Origin: Clostridia bacterium
GTDB lineage: Bacteria; Bacillota; Clostridia; Lachnospirales; JAOARL01
Assembly: GCA_025210555.1 (NCBI GenBank)
Contig: JAOARL010000038.1
Location: forward strand, 1 to 38,168
DNA length: 38,168 nucleotides
Reading direction: 5' to 3'
In this document: piece after piece, positions 7,468 through 13,879 of the stretch
Position numbering within the stretch: the stretch's first letter is position 1
Layout of the letters: each line of letters starts with the position of its first letter
Notes under the pieces: generated by a model
The model's database searches: none
Told to the model about the DNA's origin: nothing
The model's input: the letters and a program-made list of their open reading frames with translations, nothing else
Made by a program: the position numbers and the translations under genes

Positions 7468-8010
7468 TTGAAAAAAATAATATTATTACTAATGTTTTCT
7501 ATGGCATTAGTTGGCTGTGGAAGCGTAAGCAAGGAAGATATTGAAATTGAGAAAGTAGAAATAGAAAATAAAACTGAAAATGAAGTAAGAGAAAGACCAC
7601 TGCAGAAAGAGTTTTATAATGGACAAGTTGCTAAAGTTATTGGAAATATAGTAACTATTGATGTGTATGAAGCTCCAGAAAAAAAAGAATTAACTGAAGA
7701 GCAAAAAGAAAAAATGAAAACTCTTGTATCAAGAAATACAAACATGGGTAATAGCAAAGGTATGTTTAAAATGGGAGCTGGGATGAAAAGAGGAAATGAA
7801 TCGGAAGTTAAGTTAACAGGAGAGCAGCTAGATATAATAATACCAGTAGGACTTGAGATAAACAAAAGAGGTAGAGAAGGTAATACTTCAGTTGAATTAG
7901 ATGAAATAGCGAAAGGCATTAAATTAAGAATTGTTATAGACGAAGAACTTAGTGATGAAGAAAATAAATTTGCTGAGTCAGTTTACGTGATGGGAGCAGG
8001 AGGTGCTTAA
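7468..8010 (+). CDS. Small lipoprotein in the MacAB-type operon
   Basis: A 180-residue predicted lipoprotein: basic start, hydrophobic stretch and lipobox LVGC with Cys at residue 17. The mature part has a short beta-like segment (GQVAKVIGNIVTIDVYEAP), a basic Gly/Met-rich stretch (about 92-110) and a second beta-like part. No known domain is recognised. Similar small lipoproteins often accompany MacAB-like exporters in Clostridia, so an accessory or substrate-handling role at the outer face of the membrane is likely but unproven. Start is TTG at 7468 with AGAGGGG upstream. The stop lies one base before the ATPase start. Confidence 0.65.
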   Translation: MKKIILLLMFSMALVGCGSVSKEDIEIEKVEIENKTENEVRERPLQKEFYNGQVAKVIGNIVTIDVYEAPEKKELTEEQKEKMKTLVSRNTNMGNSKGMFKMGAGMKRGNESEVKLTGEQLDIIIPVGLEINKRGREGNTSVELDEIAKGIKLRIVIDEELSDEENKFAESVYVMGAGGA

Positions 8011-8011
8011 A

Positions 8012-8713
8012 ATGGAAACTGTTATAAGCCTAGAGAATATAAGAAAAGTATATAAGCTTGGCAGAAATAGTTTAGAAGTATTAAAAGGTATAGATATGAA
8101 GATAACAAAAGGTGAATTTGTTGCAATATTAGGACCATCAGGATCAGGAAAATCTACCGTAATGAATATATTAGGGTGCATAGATGAAAAAACAGAAGGA
8201 AGTTATAATCTAGCAGGGCAGGACATAGAAACTTTAAGTGATGATCAGTTAGCGAATATAAGAAATAATAAAATTGGATTTATATTCCAAAAGTTTAACC
8301 TAATATCTAAATACAATATGTTATATAACGTTCAGATGCCGCTTATAATAAGAGGAGAAACGAGTAAAGGAACTGAGGAAGTAGCTAAAGAGATGCTCGA
8401 TAAAGTAGGTTTACTAGATCGAATAGATCATAGACCAAATGAACTTTCAGGTGGTCAGCAGCAGAGGGTAGCTATAGCTAGAGCACTTATTACTAATCCA
8501 GAAATAATTTTAGCAGATGAACCTACAGGTAATCTGGATAGTAAATCAGGAGAAGAAGTAATGAAAATTTTGAATAGACTAAATAGTGAAGGTAAAACGA
8601 TAATTCTTATAACTCATGATGAAGAAACGGCTAAACATGCAAATAGAATAATATATATTAAAGATGGTCTAATAGAAAAGGAGGTAGTTAACAATGAAAT
8701 ATATTCTTACTAG
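8012..8713 (+). CDS. ABC transporter ATP-binding protein, MacB/LolD type
   Basis: ATPase subunit of the exporter, 233 residues. Walker A GPSGSGKST lies near residues 40-48, with a Q-loop in FIFQKFNL, signature LSGGQQQR, Walker B ILADEPTGNLD and H-loop ITHD. The LDSKSGEEVMKIL segment after Walker B is typical of the o228/MacB-LolD-FtsE group. I start it at the ATG at 8012 because AGGAGG (7998-8003) sits eight bases upstream; the in-frame GTG at 8003 lies inside that site. Its last 20 bases overlap the TolC-like gene, whose ribosome site is inside this gene, pointing to coupled translation. Confidence 0.92.
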   Translation: METVISLENIRKVYKLGRNSLEVLKGIDMKITKGEFVAILGPSGSGKSTVMNILGCIDEKTEGSYNLAGQDIETLSDDQLANIRNNKIGFIFQKFNLISKYNMLYNVQMPLIIRGETSKGTEEVAKEMLDKVGLLDRIDHRPNELSGGQQQRVAIARALITNPEIILADEPTGNLDSKSGEEVMKILNRLNSEGKTIILITHDEETAKHANRIIYIKDGLIEKEVVNNEIYSY

Positions 8714-9749
8714 TTTATCTATGTTTACACTTATGGGTTTAAGTATAAGTGCGGATAATACTATTTTGGAGAAGCTTTATGAAGATAGTGTAAACATAAA
8801 AATTTTAGAAAGTGAGTTGGATACACTTGAAGAAGATTTAGATGACTTAAGTTCTCAAAGAAGTCGTATAAAGAATAATAATGAAAGAGGAGCAGCTAAA
8901 AGTTATAGTGAATATTTAGTGAAAGCAAGATTTGAAGATAAAAAAGTAGAAAGAAAAATTGATGATAAGAAAGAAGACATTGCTACCACAAAAAAGAATA
9001 TTGAACATAATCTTTTTGAATACACAATTGCTGTAAAAGAAGAAGAAAAGGCATATTCAATTAAATTAGGTGAATATGAAAACTTATATTCTTTATTTAA
9101 GATAACTGAAAAAAAGTTTAAACAAGGAAGTATTTCAGAAATGGAATATAATGATGAGTATATAAAAATTAAAGAATTTGAAAACGAAGTTAAAAAGGCA
9201 GAAAGAACTTTGGAATATGAAGCATTAAACTATAAATTTTTTATGGGACTTGATTATGATAGTGAGGTAGAGTTAATAGATATAAATATAGAAATATTAG
9301 AGCCTAAAGAGCTAAATGAAATTTATGAGATGAAGATTTTAAAAGATGAAAATTTAAATAACCTCCAAAATGATTTAAATATAAATGTAGATGAAGAAAA
9401 GTATGTGAAAGCTTATTATGGAAAAAATGAAGCTAAACATATATCAATAATAAATACTATTGAAAAGCTAAAACTTCAAATTGATGAAAGAAAAAGAAGT
9501 TTGTATATAGAAAGTTATAATGACTTTATGGAATATAAAAATATGTATGAAGAATATTTATTGTTAAAGGAAAAATCAAATATTTTAGAAGAAAAGTATA
9601 GACTTAAAAAACTTCAATATGAAAAAGGTTTAGTCTCAGTATTTGAATTGATTGAGGAAGCTGAAAATTATATTAACGAACAAATAAGCTTTGAGTCTAA
9701 GAAAAACAACTTGTATCTTAAGATGAATAAGATTGAGAATAATATCTAA
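8694..9749 (+). CDS. TolC-family-like secreted coiled-coil protein
   Basis: A 351-residue protein with a signal peptide (residues 1-20, ending LSISA) and otherwise almost entirely charged helix. Two copies of the TolC/OEP repeat pattern are visible. The first is KKFKQGSISEMEYNDEYIKI leading to a LxYxFFMGLDYD-type turn (about 138-185). The second is KKLQYEKGLVSVFELIEEAE (about 303-322). TolC proteins form the outer-membrane duct of MacAB pumps. Here the points where barrel strands should interrupt each helical repeat are short and hydrophilic, so no barrel is apparent. AAAAGGAGG lies ten bases upstream of the ATG. A role extending the adaptor outside the membrane is inference. Confidence 0.7.
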   Translation: MKYILTSLSMFTLMGLSISADNTILEKLYEDSVNIKILESELDTLEEDLDDLSSQRSRIKNNNERGAAKSYSEYLVKARFEDKKVERKIDDKKEDIATTKKNIEHNLFEYTIAVKEEEKAYSIKLGEYENLYSLFKITEKKFKQGSISEMEYNDEYIKIKEFENEVKKAERTLEYEALNYKFFMGLDYDSEVELIDINIEILEPKELNEIYEMKILKDENLNNLQNDLNINVDEEKYVKAYYGKNEAKHISIINTIEKLKLQIDERKRSLYIESYNDFMEYKNMYEEYLLLKEKSNILEEKYRLKKLQYEKGLVSVFELIEEAENYINEQISFESKKNNLYLKMNKIENNI

Positions 9750-9830
9750 ATTTAAAAGAAAAAAATTAAAATGCTAGTATTTTCTTATTATATTAGTTAT
9801 AATCTAGGTATCATATGGAGGGGGATTAAT

Positions 9831-10391
9831 ATGGAGAAAAAATTAGTATCAGTAAATGAAGTGTTTACACCGTTTGTAGTATGGATGATAGTTTTAGGAA
9901 TTTTTCTAAGAAATGTACCAAATGTATTCTTAACAGGTATTATGGAGAATGTTAAGTTAGATAATGAAATACTATTAACTGTTATAAGCGTAATAGTAGG
10001 AGTAATTACAGTTTATGTTGTAGGGGTTTTTAGTTGCTGGATATCAACTAGGCAGGCTCTTAAAGGTGTTAGGATTGATGAAAATAATTTTAAAGAATTA
10101 ACAAAGAAAACAACTTACTTTTTTATGGTTATGATATTACTTTCAGGAATAGTAAACTTTATGACATTTAACCAAAAGGTAGAAAGCACATATGAAAAAA
10201 GCAAACTTAGAATTTCTTATAATATGATGCTTATGGATAAAGATGAAAGAGTGAGCTATGAACAAAAGGCTAAAAAAGAAATAGAAAATATTGTTATGAC
10301 TATGTCAATGTTAAGTTTTTTAGTTAGTGCAGCAGCATATTCAGCATTAATTCCGACAGAGAAAAAATTAATAAAAAAATATATGAACTAA
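9831..10391 (+). CDS. Multi-pass membrane protein, unknown function
   Basis: Unrecognised 186-residue membrane protein. Hydrophobic segments lie at about residues 12-32, 46-70, 95-112 and 160-178, the last two joined by a charged soluble loop. No known motif was found. The ATG at 9831 follows GGAGGGGG at six bases; an in-frame extension back to 9771 has no ribosome site and was not used. It lies 80 bases after the TolC-like gene with no terminator between, so it may be read as the last gene of the exporter operon. A TATAAT at 9798-9803 could give it its own promoter. A strong terminator follows. Confidence 0.7.
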   Translation: MEKKLVSVNEVFTPFVVWMIVLGIFLRNVPNVFLTGIMENVKLDNEILLTVISVIVGVITVYVVGVFSCWISTRQALKGVRIDENNFKELTKKTTYFFMVMILLSGIVNFMTFNQKVESTYEKSKLRISYNMMLMDKDERVSYEQKAKKEIENIVMTMSMLSFLVSAAAYSALIPTEKKLIKKYMN

Positions 10392-10417
10392 AGTGCATAG
10401 CAACTATGCACTTTTTT
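10391..10417 (+). terminator. Intrinsic terminator after the membrane protein
   Basis: Perfect stem AGTGCATAG-CAA-CTATGCACT (10392-10412) followed by six T. Confidence 0.92.
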
Positions 10418-10419
10418 GT

Positions 10420-10448
10420 TTGACATTTTATTTAAATTATAATATTAT
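10420..10448 (+). promoter_or_regulatory. Promoter of the TetR gene
   Basis: TTGACA (10420-10425), 17 bases, TATTAT (10443-10448). Predicted start is near 10455, immediately before the palindromic operator. Confidence 0.75.
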
Positions 10449-10458
10449 ACTTTTAGAG

Positions 10459-10468
10459 TGATTAGTCA
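10459..10468 (+). promoter_or_regulatory. Candidate TetR operator, copy 1
   Basis: TGATTAGTCA differs by one base from the perfect palindrome TGACTAGTCA found before the next gene. The flanks match too (TTAGAG before, AA-GGAGG region after). It covers the first transcribed bases of tetR, consistent with autorepression. Confidence 0.6.
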
Positions 10469-10481
10469 ATTGGAGGTACAC

Positions 10482-11045
10482 ATGAATAAAAGAGATATAA
10501 TTTTACAAACGTCACTAAAGCTGTTTAATGAATATGGATTTCATGGAACACCTACTTCTAAAATAGCTAAAGAGGCTGGAGTTTCAAATGGATCACTTTT
10601 TAATTATTTTCCAACTAAAGTAGAACTTATTAATACTTTGTATTTGGAAATAAAGACAGATTTATCAGCATATATTAAGAAAAATTATAACGAAGAGCTT
10701 GATTTCAAAGAAAAAATTAAGCAGGTATGGGTAGGCTTGGTACTGTGGGGAATAGAAAACCCAGATAAATTTAAGTTTAAAGAAAGCTTTTCACATTCTA
10801 CGTATATTGATGCAATGATGTTAGAAAAGATAGAAGAAACATTTAAATTTGCATATGAAGTGTTTTTAGAAGGATTCAATGAGAATTATTTTATTGATGC
10901 AGATAAAAGACTTATAAGTGAATGGATTTATAATTCTTCAAAAACGTGCATAAAATATGTGACGCAAAATGATTTAAAAGGACCAAATAAAGAAAAAGCT
11001 ATAGAAGACAGTTACAAAATATTAATAAATGGTATTTGCAAATAG
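10482..11045 (+). CDS. TetR/AcrR-family transcriptional regulator
   Basis: DNA-binding repressor, 187 residues. The N-terminal TetR helix-turn-helix (about residues 5-50) reads ILQTSLKLFNEYGFHGTPTS, then KIAKEAGVSNGSLFNYF. The C-terminal ligand-binding domain (about 60-187) is unassigned. The ATG at 10482 follows GGAGG; the in-frame upstream codons do not fit a TetR N-terminus. The same palindrome occurs in front of this gene and of the aldo/keto reductase downstream, so it probably controls both. The inducer is unknown. Confidence 0.9.
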   Translation: MNKRDIILQTSLKLFNEYGFHGTPTSKIAKEAGVSNGSLFNYFPTKVELINTLYLEIKTDLSAYIKKNYNEELDFKEKIKQVWVGLVLWGIENPDKFKFKESFSHSTYIDAMMLEKIEETFKFAYEVFLEGFNENYFIDADKRLISEWIYNSSKTCIKYVTQNDLKGPNKEKAIEDSYKILINGICK

Positions 11046-11063
11046 CCACGAAAGTGGTTATTT
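11040..11063 (+). terminator. Hairpin overlapping the tetR stop codon
   Basis: AAATAGCCAC-GAAA-GTGGTTATTT forms a 10-bp stem with a GNRA tetraloop, spanning the stop. Only a short TTT follows, so termination would be partial, allowing some read-through into the reductase gene. Confidence 0.5.
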
Positions 11064-11080
11064 AAAAAAACATATTAGAG

Positions 11081-11090
11081 TGACTAGTCA
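11081..11090 (+). promoter_or_regulatory. Candidate TetR operator, copy 2
   Basis: TGACTAGTCA, a perfect 10-base palindrome, lies just upstream of the ribosome binding site of the aldo/keto reductase. It is the near-identical partner of the copy in front of tetR. No clear -35/-10 precedes it, so it may act as a roadblock or within an unseen promoter. Confidence 0.6.
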
Positions 11091-11106
11091 AACGGAGGAG
11101 GATAAA

Positions 11107-12300
11107 ATGCAATATAGAGAATTAATTAAAGGTGAGGAAAAACTATCAGTATTAGGATATGGGTGCATGAGATTTCCACAAACTAATGGAAAAATCAATG
11201 AAGAAGAAACTGAAAAACAAATATTATATGCTATTAAAGAAGGAATAAATTACTTTGATACAGCATATCCATACCATGGTGGAAAGAGTGAAGTAGTACT
11301 TGGAAATATATTAGAAAAACATAATATGAGAGAAGATGTTTATATAGCTGATAAAATGCCGTCATATTTAGTCAGAACTGACAAGGATATAGAAAAGTTT
11401 TTTAATACTCAACTTGAGAGGCTTAAAACTAATTACATTGATTATTATTTGATGCATACACTTGATAGTTTAGCGGCTTGGGAGAGACTTAAAAAGTTTG
11501 GAATGATAGAGTATATTGAAAAATGGAAAAAAGAAGGAAAAATTAAACATATAGGATTCTCATTCCATGGAAGAATAGAAGAGTTCAAAAAGATAGTTGA
11601 TGATTATGACTGGGAATTTTGCCAGATACAATATAATTATCTAGATGAAAACTATCAAGCAGGAACAGAAGGTCTTGAATATGCATATGCTAAAGGACTA
11701 GGTGTAATAATAATGGAGCCTTTAAGAGGCGGGAGTTTATCTTCTAATGTTCCAGACAAGGTTAAGAAAAGATTCGAAAATTATAGTAAAGATAGAAGTC
11801 CAGCTGAGTGGGCGCTTAAGTGGTTATGGAATCAGGAAGAAGTAAGTGTTATTCTATCAGGAATGAATGTTTTAGATCATGTAAAAGAAAATATGAGAGT
11901 AGCATCAGAAACACATCCTAATTCTTTAAAAGAAGAGGAAATAGAGGTAATAGATGATGTGAAAGAAATTTATAAAGAACTTATGAAAGTTCCTTGTACA
12001 GGGTGTAATTATTGTATGCCTTGTCCATTTGGAGTAGACATTCCAGGCGCATTTAGTGCTTATAATGATAAATACTTCTTTGATGACAAAATGGCAGGAT
12101 TTAAATATGTTGGGTTTAGTAGTGGTATAACTGGTGGTAAGGAATCAGGGGCAAACTTATGTAAAGCTTGTGGTAAATGTGAAAAAGTATGTCCACAACA
12201 CATTAAAATAATAGAAGAACTTAAAAATGTAGACAAAGAATTAGATAGTAAATTAATGAGATTTGGAATAAAAGTATTTAAAAAAATAAAAAGGATCTAA
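11107..12300 (+). CDS. Aldo/keto reductase with C-terminal 4Fe-4S ferredoxin domain
   Basis: Predicted cytosolic oxidoreductase of the COG1453 type, 397 residues. The N-terminal AKR barrel shows LGYGCMRFPQ, NYFDTAYPYHGGKSE with the catalytic Asp and Tyr, KMPSYL with the Lys, and the active-site His in YYLMHTL. The C-terminus has CTGCNYCMPCPFGVDIP and CKACGKCEKVCPQHI, ligands for iron-sulfur clusters. This fusion is common in anaerobes; the substrate is unknown. I start at the ATG at 11107 after GGAGGAGG, which gives the usual AKR N-terminus, not at the open frame reaching back to 11029. It follows tetR and shares its operator. Confidence 0.9.
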   Translation: MQYRELIKGEEKLSVLGYGCMRFPQTNGKINEEETEKQILYAIKEGINYFDTAYPYHGGKSEVVLGNILEKHNMREDVYIADKMPSYLVRTDKDIEKFFNTQLERLKTNYIDYYLMHTLDSLAAWERLKKFGMIEYIEKWKKEGKIKHIGFSFHGRIEEFKKIVDDYDWEFCQIQYNYLDENYQAGTEGLEYAYAKGLGVIIMEPLRGGSLSSNVPDKVKKRFENYSKDRSPAEWALKWLWNQEEVSVILSGMNVLDHVKENMRVASETHPNSLKEEEIEVIDDVKEIYKELMKVPCTGCNYCMPCPFGVDIPGAFSAYNDKYFFDDKMAGFKYVGFSSGITGGKESGANLCKACGKCEKVCPQHIKIIEELKNVDKELDSKLMRFGIKVFKKIKRI

Positions 12301-12308
12301 GGGAAATG

Positions 12309-12336
12309 AGCACAAATTTGTGCTTGTTTTTATTTT
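12309..12336 (+). terminator. Intrinsic terminator after the reductase
   Basis: AGCACAA-AT-TTGTGCT perfect stem (12309-12324) followed by TGTTTTTATTTT. Confidence 0.85.
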
Positions 12337-12340
12337 GTTA

Positions 12341-12349
12341 TGTTATAAT
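12341..12349 (+). promoter_or_regulatory. Extended -10 promoter of the GNAT gene
   Basis: TGTTATAAT is an extended -10. It lies within an 18-base sequence (12335-12352) that recurs exactly before the gene at 17507. Confidence 0.6.
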
Positions 12350-12386
12350 TATCTAGTGCAAATTATTAGAAGTTAAGGAGAAAGTA

Positions 12387-12992
12387 ATGGAAAAGTTAAA
12401 TAATATATTAAAGCATAATGGAACTGTGAGATTAGAGACAGATAGATTAATTTTAAGAAAGTTTGAAATTAAAGACCTAGATGAGTTAAATATAATAGTG
12501 TCTGATAAAGAAGCAATGAAAAACACAGATTGGAATAGTAAATCGTTTGAAGATACTAAAACACAGCTAAATACAATAATATCTAATTATGACGATAAAT
12601 TAAAATATGTATGGGCTATTGAAGCGAAAGAAGATAATAAACTTATAGGTGTTATAGAATTAATTGATTTATATCATGAAAATATGAGTGGTGAATTTGA
12701 ATATTTCATAAGACGAGAGTCTTGGGGCAAGGGATATGTAACTGAGGCACTTAAGGAAGCTATAAGATATTTATTATTAGAAGTTAATATGCTGAGGCTA
12801 ACAGCATACTTTATAGATTCGAATATTGGTTCAAAAAGGGTTCTGGAAAAAGCAGGGATGAAATTAGAAAGTCACTCAAGAGCAGGGCTATATACAAATA
12901 ATGGATTTTCAGATGGTTATGGGTACGCAATAATAAGAGATGATTTAATAAAGGACGATCTTTATAAAGATATATATGTAGGAAGTGTATAA
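12387..12992 (+). CDS. GNAT-family N-acetyltransferase (RimJ/RimL type)
   Basis: Transfers an acetyl group from acetyl-CoA to an amino group; 201 residues. The start LETDRLILRKFEIKDLDEL is the classic RimJ/L opening. The acetyl-CoA loop is RRESWGKGYVTEAL, and IGSKRVLEKAGMKLE is the conserved C-terminal motif. The target could be a protein N-terminus or a small molecule and cannot be told from sequence. AAGGAG lies upstream of the ATG. The pentapeptide-repeat gene follows after one base, probably in the same operon. Confidence 0.9.
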   Translation: MEKLNNILKHNGTVRLETDRLILRKFEIKDLDELNIIVSDKEAMKNTDWNSKSFEDTKTQLNTIISNYDDKLKYVWAIEAKEDNKLIGVIELIDLYHENMSGEFEYFIRRESWGKGYVTEALKEAIRYLLLEVNMLRLTAYFIDSNIGSKRVLEKAGMKLESHSRAGLYTNNGFSDGYGYAIIRDDLIKDDLYKDIYVGSV

Positions 12993-12993
12993 G

Positions 12994-13641
12994 ATGATTA
13001 AAATAGAAAAACCAAGAATTTTAGAAAATATTAAGATGATAGAAGATATTAATAATGGCTTTGCAGATGAGTATGAGGATTATATAAAAGAAATAGAGAT
13101 GTCTAATTCCTTAGTAGAGAATTTAGAGTATGAGCAAATAGAAGTTAAAAAAAGCAGATTTAAATCAGTTGTATTTATAACTTCAGAACTTACTAAGTGT
13201 GATGTTGAAGATGTTATTTTTAAAGATTGTGATCTTTCAAACATTGATTTTACTTCTACTATCTTTAATAGAGTTAAGTTTGAAAATTGTAAATTAGTAG
13301 GAGCTGATTTTAAAGAAACAGTGCTTAAAGATGTAGAATTTGATAACTGTCAAATGAATTATAGCAATTTTAGATATGTGGTTTTTGATAAAGTAATAGT
13401 TAAAGACAGTATGCTTGAATTTGGTGAGTTCGGTGGAGCTAACTTTAAAAAAGTAGAGTTTGAGCAAACTAACTTATCAAATTCTCAGTTATCAGGTGTT
13501 AGTTTGAAGAATATAGACTTTTCAAATAGCATTATTGATAATATTGGAATAAATATTGAAGATGTAAGTGGAATGATAATAAGCCCTATTCAAGCAGTTT
13601 CTGTTTCAGAAGTATTTGGGATAAAAGTAAAAGATAATTAG
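12994..13641 (+). CDS. Pentapeptide-repeat protein
   Basis: A 215-residue protein whose residues from about 50 to 185 follow the A(D/N)LxX-type pentapeptide pattern (for example FKDCDLSNIDF, CKLVGADFKETVLKDVEF, ANFKKVEFEQTNLSNSQL). These repeats fold as a right-handed four-sided beta-helix. The size and the C-terminal GIxxSPxQA-like tail resemble Qnr/MfpA-like gyrase-protecting proteins, but this is not enough to claim quinolone resistance. I start at the ATG at 12994 with AGGAAG eight bases upstream; the in-frame GTG at 12985 overlaps that site. It is translated right after the acetyltransferase. Confidence 0.85.
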   Translation: MIKIEKPRILENIKMIEDINNGFADEYEDYIKEIEMSNSLVENLEYEQIEVKKSRFKSVVFITSELTKCDVEDVIFKDCDLSNIDFTSTIFNRVKFENCKLVGADFKETVLKDVEFDNCQMNYSNFRYVVFDKVIVKDSMLEFGEFGGANFKKVEFEQTNLSNSQLSGVSLKNIDFSNSIIDNIGINIEDVSGMIISPIQAVSVSEVFGIKVKDN

Positions 13642-13652
13642 GAGAGAAAATA

Positions 13653-13846
13653 ATGGCAATAGTTATTAGTATAATGTCAGCATTTGCTTTTGGCGCAAGT
13701 GACATATTAAAAAAAGCAGTTCAAAAGAAAATAATCTTAAAGAAAAATTAGTATATATAATTATGATATTAAGTGGTATGAGTATAATGTTCATGTGATA
13801 TTTTCTGAAAACTTTGACAATAACTAAATGTAAGAGTAAAATATGA
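13653..13846 (+). pseudogene. Remnant of an EamA/DMT-type transporter gene
   Basis: A ribosome site (GGAGAG) and ATG at 13653 begin a 32-codon frame, MAIVISIMSAFAFGASDILK and a short tail, ending at 13751. The start resembles the first helix of 10-TM drug/metabolite transporters. A hydrophobic frame continues in another phase from 13751 (IIMILSGMSIMFM, then YFLKTLTITK) with stops at 13796 and 13844. Both pieces together are far too short for a transporter (about 280-300 aa). The best reading is a gene largely deleted and frameshifted. A functional 32-aa membrane peptide is the alternative. Confidence 0.45.
13814..13842 (+). promoter_or_regulatory. Promoter of the 585-aa protein gene
   Basis: TTGACA (13814-13819), 17 bases, TAAAAT (13837-13842). 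The -10 lies inside the left arm of the terminator hairpin that follows the upstream genes. Confidence 0.7.
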
Positions 13847-13864
13847 TCTAAGGATCATATTTTT
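13838..13864 (+). terminator. Terminator overlapping the next promoter
   Basis: AAATATGATC-TAAG-GATCATATTT stem (13838-13863) followed by T residues. It ends the GNAT/pentapeptide unit just before the ribosome site of the next gene. Confidence 0.7.
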
Positions 13865-13879
13865 GTTGGGAGGATTTAT

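Noticed and set aside
11029-11106. N-terminal extension of the aldo/keto reductase frame back into tetR
   Set aside because: The extension crosses the hairpin and operator. The ATG at 11107 has a strong ribosome site and gives the normal family start.
12994-13641. Calling the pentapeptide-repeat protein a Qnr quinolone-resistance determinant
   Set aside because: Size and repeats fit, but the Qnr-specific loops and central Gly could not be confirmed by eye, and many pentapeptide proteins have other roles.
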